Source of the DNA: Flavobacteriales bacterium UBA2619 | GTDB taxonomy: Bacteria; Bacteroidota; Bacteroidia; Flavobacteriales_D; Sanyastnellaceae | Direction of reading: 5' to 3' | Assembly (NCBI GenBank): GCA_002339135.1 | Contig: DDJR01000084.1 | Coordinates: forward strand, 1 to 5,351 | DNA length: 5,351 nt | In this document: positions 1-5,351 of the stretch, piece by piece | Layout: each line of letters begins with the position of its first letter | Numbering within the stretch: position 1 is the first letter of the stretch | The notes under the pieces: generated by a model | Database searches by the model: none | Told to the model about the DNA's origin: nothing | The model's input: the letters and a program-made list of their open reading frames with translations, nothing else | Made by a program: the position numbers and the translations under genes

Positions 1-274
1 TCCCGATTCTGTTTAAACCTTCAGAAAGTCCTATGGATGTAGTAGTTTTACCTTCTCCAGAAGGTGTGGGCGTGATGGCCGTTACAAGAACCAAGTTGCT
101 TTTCTGGACTTTTTCTTCTTCAATTAGTGCAATCGGAAGCTTTGCCTTGAACTTGCCATACATTTCCAAATCATCTTCTTCGATGTTCAGCTTGCTTGCA
201 ACATCGCGAATGTGTCTCATCTGGCACTCTTGGGCGATCTGCAGGTCGCTCTTGTATTTTTTAGAAGTCGTCAC
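1..274 (-). CDS. fhs: Formate--tetrahydrofolate ligase, N-terminal part (runs off left edge)
   Basis: This is the first 91 codons of a protein normally about 555-560 residues long. The enzyme uses ATP to join formate to tetrahydrofolate, giving 10-formyl-THF for cytoplasmic one-carbon metabolism. Translation of the minus strand shows the typical opening (SDLQIAQECQMRHIRDVASK at residues 9-28) and the family P-loop TPSGEGKTTT at residues 70-79, preceded by LVLVTAI. There is no ATG in frame: an in-frame TGA lies at 308-310, and the only standard start between it and the conserved region is GTG at 272-274. That start places the conserved IAQ motif about 12 residues in, as in relatives. No clear ribosome binding site is seen, which is usual for Bacteroidota. 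The gene is transcribed divergently from the 805-3847 gene pair. The identification is firm; the exact start is likely but not proven. Confidence 0.94.
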   Translation of the reverse strand, partial: MTTSKKYKSDLQIAQECQMRHIRDVASKLNIEEDDLEMYGKFKAKLPIALIEEEKVQKSNLVLVTAITPTPSGEGKTTTSIGLSEGLNRIG

Positions 275-284
275 TGGTATAAAT

Positions 285-545
285 TTAAGGTGGATATTTC
301 CTTGAGTTCATGGTTGAAACTTCCCCTATGAATGTCATCAACTCACTCCACAAATGTAAGATTTGCATGTCTTTCTTCCGTTCTATTTGTTGTGCTCTTT
401 TCTTCGTATCATGTTTTCCACATCGGTTGCAAAACTTAAGAGGCCCTTTTCTGCCACCACGTTTCCATGCTAAATCGTTGTTTATGAATTTTCTAGATTG
501 ATTTCGGGAGTGTGTGTGAGTAAAACAGAATACAATTTCATATTT
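285..545 (-). other. Startless open frame upstream of fhs (possible small gene or remnant)
   Basis: On the minus strand a frame of 86 codons stays open from just after a TAG (546-548) to a TAA (285-287), which ends 10 bp before the fhs GTG. The conceptual product is basic and protein-like: KRGGRKGPLKFCNRCGKHDT (residues 29-48) contains one CxxC pair, followed by a charged stretch (KKRAQQIERKKD) and a short hydrophobic segment. There is no ATG, GTG or TTG before codon 60, so a normal start is missing. It could be a decayed small gene, a gene using a rare start such as ATT, or a chance open frame. I do not recognise the family. The opposite-strand ATG frame at 310-501 looks less protein-like (Phe/Cys/Ser-rich, no domain). 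Confidence 0.25.
351..358 (-). promoter_or_regulatory. Possible -7 promoter element for fhs
   Basis: The minus strand reads TACATTTG here, an exact match to the Bacteroidota -7 consensus TAnnTTTG. It would start transcription about 70 nt upstream of the fhs GTG. No TTG-type -33 element is present at the usual 17-23 nt spacing upstream (that stretch is A-rich), so this is only a half-match. A chance occurrence in a region of this size is quite possible. Confidence 0.22.
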
Positions 546-566
546 CTATTGGAAAGCGATATTCAT

Positions 567-597
567 AAAAGCCTTGGAGAAATCCAGGGCTTTTTTT
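567..597 (+). terminator. Intrinsic terminator, rightward orientation
   Basis: A 12-bp stem (567-578 paired with 583-594) closes on a GAAA tetraloop (579-582), and the T-run continues to 597. The single non-Watson-Crick position is T574 with G587. It forms a G-U pair in a plus-strand RNA but a C-A mismatch in a minus-strand RNA. The GNRA loop and the seven-T tract also exist only on the plus strand; the minus strand has only a short TTTT after the stem. The structure therefore favours stopping rightward transcription and would insulate the 805 operon. No convincing rightward gene lies upstream of it. Confidence 0.72.
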
Positions 598-804
598 CTT
601 CTGGGAAGAATTGTTGCTGAACTCAAGAGTTAGAAGAAACGATTCAGGACTCAAGAAATTCAAGTGGAAGGGGAAGGCGCTATATTTTTTCATGAAAATA
701 TTTTCAACTGTTGACTCGTTTTTATTTGTCAAGTTCTCAGCAACAAACTCTTGTGGTGAGTATAGTTCAGAATAGTCTTATCTTGTAAGTCTTAAATCGA
801 GCCG
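598..804. promoter_or_regulatory. Leader/promoter region of the hydrolase-CotH operon with short repeats
   Basis: No credible gene is seen in these 207 bp; the minus-strand ATG frame at 538-732 has no recognisable domain and runs through the terminator. The stretch holds a 10-bp perfect inverted repeat (TTGTTGCTGA at 611-620, TCAGCAACAA at 737-746), a 12-bp perfect palindrome TTTTCATGAAAA (687-698), and a direct repeat ACTCAAGA (621-628 and 649-656). A second direct repeat, AGTCTTA, lies at 774-780 and 788-794 close to the start codon. A promoter for the downstream operon must lie here or be read through, but no clean TTG/TAnnTTTG pair was found. TTG at 751-753 with TAGTCTTA at 773-780 (19-nt gap) is a weak candidate. 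Confidence 0.4.
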
Positions 805-1920
805 ATGAGATTTTTTCAGTTTGCTTTTGCTTTTTTAATTTGCCCCTGTTTTTTCGCACAGGGCTCCGAGAGTTGTGACTCTTTAGCTGAACTTTCGCTT
901 CTCAGCCCAGGTCCATTCGAATTTACAAGCATCGATGAATCGGACAACATTAGAAATGGGCCAGACTATTCAGGTGCACATATCTACTATCCGACGAATT
1001 CGACAGGTATACTAAGTAGCCTTGTTTTGTGTCCGGGGTTTATGAATTTTGAATCCACCCTTCAAAATTGGGGGCCGTTTTTATCTGCCCACGGGATTGT
1101 TACAATGACGATCGGACCGAATTACTTGACCGATTCACCCGCACAGAGAAAAGACGCTTTGTTAGATGCTGTCATTACTTTAAAAGCTGAACAAACCAGA
1201 CTAGGGTCACCACTTTTTAATATACTCGATACAAATCAAGTCGCTGTGGGTGGTTTTTCGATGGGAGGCGGAGGAGCACAATTGGCTGCCGCCAGCGACC
1301 CTTCGATTAAAGCTGTCATTGCCTTATATCCCTTTTTGCTGAATGCAATGGAAGAAGACCTCGATCACAGCAGCCCCTTGCTTGTCATCTCTGGAGAGCT
1401 AGATTTTATCGCCGCCCCCAGTTTGCATGCAAACATCCATTATGCTGCAACTCCAGAGAGTACTCCCAAGCAAAGGTATGAAGTGAACAATGCCGGTCAC
1501 GATCCATTAATTGGTCCCTATGCAGGGGGAGGAGAAGTGGGTGCAAAAGTGTTGTGTTGGTTGCAAGCCTTCTTGAGGGAAGACCACTGCTACTGTCCGC
1601 CTTTGCTGAATACACCCTCTACAGCGTCAGACTTTACCCACAACCTTGTTTGCGCCAACTTATTCCCTGAGGGATGTACAGATGCTTCTGCCTGCAACTT
1701 TAACCCTACAGCAGCCGTCGATGATGGAAGTTGTGAATCGGAATCATGCGACTGCCCAGCAGACTTGAATGGAGACAATGCGATTACAGTAGCGGATGTG
1801 TTGTTGGCTCTTTCTGAATTTGGATGTTTGTCGAATTGTACTGCAGATATAGATTCAAATGGATACGTCAATGTAACAGATATTTTAGAATTGTTGTCTA
1901 TGTTTGGCGCTGACTGTTGA
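805..1920 (+). CDS. Secreted PETase/cutinase-like alpha/beta-hydrolase with C-terminal dockerin-like module
   Basis: Predicted exported ester hydrolase of the dienelactone-hydrolase/polyesterase type, 371 residues. Residues 1-19 form a signal peptide with likely cleavage after FAQ. Residues about 33-283 follow the PET hydrolase core: GPFEF and IYYPTN near the start, the oxyanion segment CPGF (F79, where PETase has Tyr), NWGPFLSAHG, nucleophile elbow GFSMGGGG (Ser152), SGELDFIAAP (Asp200) and NNAGHD (His232), so the Ser-Asp-His triad is complete. Two PETase subsite tryptophans (Trp159, Trp185) are both Phe here (F151, F177). The PETase-specific disulfide near the active site is absent, while C264 and C283 around SDF resemble the C-terminal one. 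Residues 290-310 are a GCTDASACNFNP...DDGSC repeat. Residues 320-331 and 348-359 are two Dx[N/D]x[D/N]...D calcium loops, as in type I dockerins, and the protein ends at Cys371. Polyester activity is inferred from similarity; the natural substrate could be cutin, another ester or a storage polyester. The CotH-like gene follows after 19 bp. Confidence 0.9.
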   Translation: MRFFQFAFAFLICPCFFAQGSESCDSLAELSLLSPGPFEFTSIDESDNIRNGPDYSGAHIYYPTNSTGILSSLVLCPGFMNFESTLQNWGPFLSAHGIVTMTIGPNYLTDSPAQRKDALLDAVITLKAEQTRLGSPLFNILDTNQVAVGGFSMGGGGAQLAAASDPSIKAVIALYPFLLNAMEEDLDHSSPLLVISGELDFIAAPSLHANIHYAATPESTPKQRYEVNNAGHDPLIGPYAGGGEVGAKVLCWLQAFLREDHCYCPPLLNTPSTASDFTHNLVCANLFPEGCTDASACNFNPTAAVDDGSCESESCDCPADLNGDNAITVADVLLALSEFGCLSNCTADIDSNGYVNVTDILELLSMFGADC

Positions 1921-1939
1921 ATTTTAAAATGAACCTTTT

Positions 1940-3847
1940 ATGAATTTGCTTTTCCATAACCCACGTGTTGTCAGGTGTTGTCATTTGTTTTTTATGTTCT
2001 TCATGTTCTCGTCTCTCTCAGCCCAAGTTTTGACGCTGTTTGATCCACAAACTCTGTACGATGAACAGGGAGGGCTTTTCGAACCATCGGTCGTTCGTGA
2101 ACTGCACATCGATTTTGAAAACAACGACTACCACAACATCCTGACGGATGCTTTTTTCAACAATCCTTCTATGAGGATTCCAGCTTCTGTAACATTCAAT
2201 GGCGCCACATTGGACAGCGTGGGTGTTCGTTACAAAGGCAACTCGACATTTTGCCTGCCTCACCAACAAAACAGCGTGAAGGTGCCCTACAACCTCGATA
2301 TGAATTATTGGATTTCTGGTCAGAAGCTGATGGACTATAAAAAAGTCAAGTTGGCAAATGCATGGCTAGACCCCACTTATTGTAAGGAATATATTGCTAG
2401 CCGCATTTATAGAAAATACCTCCCCACACCTGAAATTAATTTAATAGCGCTTCATTCTCAAGGAAGTTACACGGGTCTGTACGTCAATACTGAATCGATT
2501 AACAAACAATTTTTAGAGAAGCATTTTGGCGAAAATGAGGGTGTTCTTGTAAAATGTGATGGTGCAGGTGTGTTTTGTGATGAGAATGGCAATGGAACAG
2601 AAGGAGGGACTCCCTCTTTGGCCTATTTGGACTCAGATTCCACAAGTTACTATGACAGCTATACGATGAAGTCTGATCACGGTTGGGCGGAATTGATGGA
2701 TCTAATATCTACATTAGAATTGAATCCTGAATCCATTGATGAGGTCATCAATGTGGACAGAGTGATGTGGGCCATGGCCGTCAATACTGTGACGAATAAC
2801 CTAGACACCTACAATGGATACTATGTTCACAATTACTATCTGTACCAAGATGTTGAAGGCAGGTTTCAGATGATTCCTTGGGATTTAGACAATTCATTCG
2901 GCGGGGCGATTTTAGGTTGGAGTTTTTCTACACCTGAGGATATATATCATTTCGATCCTTTTTGGGGAGGTTGGGACAATTCAGACTACAGGCCTTTAAC
3001 TGAAATCATTTACAACACCCCCATTTATAGAAAGCAGTTTGTCGCCCACATCAGAACGATTATGGAGGAGTCGATGAACCTTGAAGAGATTGAGCAAGAG
3101 ATAACTGATCTACAAGATGTGTCATCTCCCTTTGCATCCGATGATTCCAATAGCCTGTTCAGTATGGAATACTTTGCTTCCAATGTGCAAGAAGCCATTT
3201 GGCTCAATTGGGGGTTTGCAGGGATCTTGAGTACGGTTGAAGAAAGGATGGCGTATTTGTCTTCCCATGTTGAAATTGACGTCCCAGCACCCATCTTAGG
3301 AAACATGAGTGTGGTCAATGGCATCGCAACGATCTCTGCGTATGATGCAGAAGAAGTTGAATTGCGTTGGACTACAAATTCCATCGCCAGCAATTTTCAA
3401 TCCTTGGTGATGGTGGATGACGGAACGCAGGGAGATGAACTTGCCTCCGACGGTGTTTTTTCTATCCCCATGCCCATTGTCGAGGGTGCTGATGTTAAGT
3501 TTTATTTCCGAGCCACAAATACTGATGCCATGTCGCTTTTGCCCGCAAGAGCAGAATATGAGTTTTACATCTACGGAAATCCAAGCAACACAGATGCTCC
3601 CTATCTTTATTCTACCACCCATGAGATCGCTTGGGAGATTTACCCTAATCCAGCAACCAGTTCTTTTACAATCAAGAATTGCCCCCTTTATACCTCCTTC
3701 AGTATCTCTGACTTTCAAGGCAGATCGATTTTCAATGACACATGGAAGGGTCAACCCATTGACATCAGTAACTTTCCTGTTGGAGTTTACCTCGTCCAAC
3801 TGAACCTGCCAAACCTCACCCTAACAAAAAAATTGTTGGTGAGGTAA
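1940..3847 (+). CDS. CotH kinase family protein with T9SS C-terminal sorting domain
   Basis: Secreted protein of 635 residues. Residues 1-29 are a signal peptide ending SSLSAQ. The CotH-like region spans about 51-440: VRYKGNST (96-103), KKVKLAN (134-140), GLYVNTESINKQFLEKHFG (179-197) and the hallmark IPWDLDNSFG (312-321), whose acidic residues are those expected in the kinase-like active site. CotH proteins are atypical kinases known from Bacillus spore coats, but many secreted Bacteroidota members have no known target. Residues about 450-546 form a beta-rich Ig-like domain with the loop DDGTQGDELASDGVFS. From about 565 the tail (EIYPNPATSSFTIKN ... FPVGVYLVQL ... KKLLVR) is a type A T9SS sorting domain, so the protein should cross the outer membrane and be surface-anchored or released. 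It lies 19 bp after the hydrolase with no terminator between them, so co-transcription is likely. A four-codon frame ATG AAC CTT TTA TGA (1929-1943) overlaps its start and also encodes MNLL; 1940 is preferred because it carries the signal peptide. Confidence 0.93.
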   Translation: MNLLFHNPRVVRCCHLFFMFFMFSSLSAQVLTLFDPQTLYDEQGGLFEPSVVRELHIDFENNDYHNILTDAFFNNPSMRIPASVTFNGATLDSVGVRYKGNSTFCLPHQQNSVKVPYNLDMNYWISGQKLMDYKKVKLANAWLDPTYCKEYIASRIYRKYLPTPEINLIALHSQGSYTGLYVNTESINKQFLEKHFGENEGVLVKCDGAGVFCDENGNGTEGGTPSLAYLDSDSTSYYDSYTMKSDHGWAELMDLISTLELNPESIDEVINVDRVMWAMAVNTVTNNLDTYNGYYVHNYYLYQDVEGRFQMIPWDLDNSFGGAILGWSFSTPEDIYHFDPFWGGWDNSDYRPLTEIIYNTPIYRKQFVAHIRTIMEESMNLEEIEQEITDLQDVSSPFASDDSNSLFSMEYFASNVQEAIWLNWGFAGILSTVEERMAYLSSHVEIDVPAPILGNMSVVNGIATISAYDAEEVELRWTTNSIASNFQSLVMVDDGTQGDELASDGVFSIPMPIVEGADVKFYFRATNTDAMSLLPARAEYEFYIYGNPSNTDAPYLYSTTHEIAWEIYPNPATSSFTIKNCPLYTSFSISDFQGRSIFNDTWKGQPIDISNFPVGVYLVQLNLPNLTLTKKLLVR

Positions 3848-3857
3848 TTTGAAGGGC

Positions 3858-3885
3858 TTGTAAAGTTTATTTCCTAGTAATTTTA
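3858..3885 (+). promoter_or_regulatory. Candidate promoter for the DUF6090-like gene
   Basis: TTG at 3858-3860 is followed after 17 nt by TAATTTTA (3878-3885), one mismatch from the Bacteroidota -7 consensus TAnnTTTG. Transcription would begin near 3892, leaving a leader of about 20 nt before the ATG at 3914. The spacing and position are plausible, but the motif is short and the region AT-rich. The gene might equally be read through from the CotH-like gene, since no terminator is evident in 3848-3913. Confidence 0.3.
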
Positions 3886-3913
3886 AACTCCAGACTTAAC
3901 TCCATATAAAAAA

Positions 3914-4657
3914 ATGGCACCTATTGATTTTAGATATTTTTCAGTGAAATATTTGTTGGAATTTTTCATTGTTGTTTTAGGTATTACGGTTTCTTTTTGG
4001 CTTAGTGAGTGGAATGAAGATCGGAAATTAGCCATCTACAATGTGGACGATGCCTACGATCTACTCGAAGACCTCAACCACGACAAAGAGCGTCTAGATC
4101 AAATCACTGTGCAAATCATCCAAGGGCTTGATAAAAGCAGTCGATTGGTCATGAACATTGAATCACACCGTTCTGGAGCGATGAGTTATATTGATTTTGC
4201 AGATACTCTGATGGAAATTGGGTACGTGTATGAATATGGAACCTTCTTCATGAACAACGCGACTTATAAATCAGTTCTGCAGAACGGCCGCCTTCATAAT
4301 TTCCCCAGTGATTTAGAGAAACAAATCAAGGATTATTACGAGTATGTTTCTAAGAGGGTTGAAGACAACAATCGTTTGGTGGACAACATCACGGCAAACT
4401 ACTACAGCAAACACCACCCACTTTGTGAAAGGAACATGATCGATTATCTTCCATTAACAAATGATAAAACGCTTGAGTTGTATTTTCTTCATGACATGAA
4501 AGACAACTACTCGAGTCTCGATTTTTATAAAACGACCATGAGTTTAATGGCAAGAATTAAAATGCATGGAGATCAAGTTAAGCAGTACCAGAATATGCGC
4601 AACAACATTGACAGCCTTTTAAGGGGCCATGTGGGACTAGAGCCGATGCCACTCTAA
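3914..4657 (+). CDS. DUF6090-like single-pass membrane protein
   Basis: A 247-residue protein of unknown function. Residues about 12-31 (KYLLEFFIVVLGITVSFWLS) form the only membrane segment and are followed by EWNEDRK. This matches the pattern of DUF6090 proteins of marine Bacteroidota, in which an N-terminal helix of the type LEFxxVVxGIxxxF is followed by W-N-E-D-R-K. The remaining 215 residues are charged and mostly helical (for example LEDLNHDKERLDQ at 51-63 and the segment at 130-155), with no catalytic motif that I recognise. The topology is probably N-in with a large periplasmic helical domain, but this is not certain. The gene stands 66 bp after the CotH-like gene on the same strand and may have its own promoter. 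It converges with the DUF3050 gene, 48 bp away. The family assignment rests on the N-terminal pattern only. Confidence 0.75.
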   Translation: MAPIDFRYFSVKYLLEFFIVVLGITVSFWLSEWNEDRKLAIYNVDDAYDLLEDLNHDKERLDQITVQIIQGLDKSSRLVMNIESHRSGAMSYIDFADTLMEIGYVYEYGTFFMNNATYKSVLQNGRLHNFPSDLEKQIKDYYEYVSKRVEDNNRLVDNITANYYSKHHPLCERNMIDYLPLTNDKTLELYFLHDMKDNYSSLDFYKTTMSLMARIKMHGDQVKQYQNMRNNIDSLLRGHVGLEPMPL

Positions 4658-4705
4658 AAGTTCACCACAACTTCCTCCAACTCTTTGCCCCGAAGTAACA
4701 GTGCT
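4658..4705. other. Short convergent intergenic gap, no clear terminator
   Basis: These 48 bp separate two convergent genes. The only hairpin seen is a weak 5-bp stem, AAGTT (4658-4662) with AACTT (4669-4673), with no T-run after it. Termination may be Rho-dependent or occur by overlap of the two 3' ends. Confidence 0.35.
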
Positions 4706-5351
4706 TTATTTCTCCTCAATGGCATCTGCAATGGCATCCCAGAGCTTAATCCTATGTTTGATAGACGCGATGGCAATTTCATTTGACTCAAGGACTTTCT
4801 GTGAGTCGTCACAGAGCTCAGCAACCATCTTTAACGATAAGGGGCCATGCTCATCACCATCAAGCTCAATATGTCTTTGCAGATAGTATTTAAACGATTC
4901 ATAAGAACTGTTAGACAGAAATTCAGATTTATTTAAAATTTCAATAAAAACATCGGGGATAAGTCCTTCCCGCCCGTGGGTGAACGCAGATGCGATTAAG
5001 TGATCTTTTCTGGTATCGATAACTTCAAAGGTGAAATTCACAAACGCAGCAACTGATTCATTGACTTCAGCTTTGACAAGTGAATCCTTCACAGTTTCAC
5101 CCTGCTTGATGAAATTGACAAAAGTTCTTATTTTTTTTGTATCAGAACCGATTTCCTCCATGGAATCCAGATACATTTCGAAGTGACTTTTGAATGTGCC
5201 GTTTAAATCAGAATCCGTTTCCTCACACATGACGATTTCATTAATAAACCGAGCTGCGTTAGAGTTTGTATTGGGTGTCCATGGAGTTTTAGAACTGGCC
5301 AAAGAACTTTGGAGTGATTTCAACAAGGACATAAAATCCCAAACTGCAAAA
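4706..5351 (-). CDS. DUF3050 (heme-oxygenase-like fold) protein, 5' end beyond right edge
   Basis: Protein of unknown biochemical role with the conserved pattern of the DUF3050 family, an all-helical fold related to heme oxygenase-like proteins. Counting from the first ATG (5330-5332), visible motifs are MSLLKSLQ (1-8), FINEIVMCEETD (29-40), SHFEMYL (49-55), HGREGLIPDVF (119-129), YYLQRHIELDGDEHGPLSL (149-167) and IKLWDAIADAI (195-205). His50, His119, His154, Asp158, Glu161 and His162 are candidate metal ligands by analogy with dimetal oxidases of this fold, but this is inference. The frame stays open to the right edge, and the six codons before that ATG read FAVWDF, which completes the family's usual VWDFMSLLKSLQ. 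The ATG is therefore internal, and the true start should lie roughly 25-35 codons beyond the window. The stop is TAA at 4706-4708. No heme or cofactor binding can be proven from sequence. Confidence 0.93.
   Translation of the reverse strand, partial: FAVWDFMSLLKSLQSSLASSKTPWTPNTNSNAARFINEIVMCEETDSDLNGTFKSHFEMYLDSMEEIGSDTKKIRTFVNFIKQGETVKDSLVKAEVNESVAAFVNFTFEVIDTRKDHLIASAFTHGREGLIPDVFIEILNKSEFLSNSSYESFKYYLQRHIELDGDEHGPLSLKMVAELCDDSQKVLESNEIAIASIKHRIKLWDAIADAIEEK

Noticed and set aside
33..305. Plus-strand open frame of 90 codons at the left edge
   Set aside because: It lies opposite the fhs reading frame, which has unmistakable family motifs; the plus-strand product has none.
538..732. Minus-strand ATG frame of 64 codons
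   Set aside because: It runs through the terminator hairpin and shows no recognisable domain; probably a chance frame in AT-rich DNA.
805..863. Possible lipoprotein signal on the hydrolase (Cys13 or Cys15)
   Set aside because: The cysteines lie inside the hydrophobic stretch without a proper lipobox, and the later AQ site fits ordinary signal peptidase cleavage better.
3296..3803. Long antisense (3296-3799) and alternative-frame (3417-3803) open frames inside the CotH gene
   Set aside because: Both overlap the Ig-like and sorting-domain coding sequence, which is clearly the real frame; their products look random.
3817..3841. Imperfect hairpin CACC..TAACAA / TTGTTGGTG at the end of the CotH gene
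   Set aside because: It encodes the conserved KKLLVR end of the sorting domain, has an A-rich loop and no T-run after it, so it is not a convincing terminator.
4658..4673. Small hairpin AAGTT/AACTT between the convergent genes
   Set aside because: The stem is only 5 bp, AT-rich and without a T-tract; too weak to call a terminator.

Overview
The window most likely comes from a free-living, probably marine, member of the Bacteroidota (Flavobacteriales, Cryomorphaceae/Schleiferiaceae-like). The signs are a C-terminal type IX secretion (T9SS) sorting domain on the CotH-like protein, a GCTDxxACNFNP...DDGSC cysteine repeat of the sort common in marine Bacteroidota, signal peptides ending in AQ, a DUF6090-type membrane protein, and no clear Shine-Dalgarno sequences. 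The taxonomic call is inference from protein content only.

Layout. (1) Positions 1-274, minus strand: the 5' end of fhs (formate--tetrahydrofolate ligase), running off the left edge, with a likely GTG start. (2) Positions 275-804: a 530-bp divergent intergenic region. It holds an open frame without a standard start codon upstream of fhs, a well-formed intrinsic terminator pointing rightward, and several short inverted and direct repeats. (3) Positions 805-1920 and 1940-3847, plus strand: a probable two-gene operon for exported proteins. The first is an alpha/beta-hydrolase closely resembling PET hydrolase/cutinase-type polyesterases, with a C-terminal cysteine repeat and a dockerin-like pair of calcium loops. 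The second is a CotH-kinase-family protein with an Ig-like domain and a T9SS sorting domain. (4) Positions 3914-4657, plus strand: a single-pass membrane protein of the DUF6090 type. (5) Positions 4706-5351, minus strand, convergent: a DUF3050 (heme-oxygenase-like fold) protein whose N-terminus lies beyond the right edge.

How the genes fit together. fhs and the DUF3050 gene look like independent chromosomal genes. The central pair are both secreted and separated by only 19 bp, so they probably act together outside the cell or on its surface, the hydrolase attacking an ester or polyester substrate. The most interesting item is the hydrolase: it has a complete PETase-like catalytic core but ends in a dockerin-like module rather than the T9SS tail carried by its operon partner. 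Its substrate cannot be read from the sequence.
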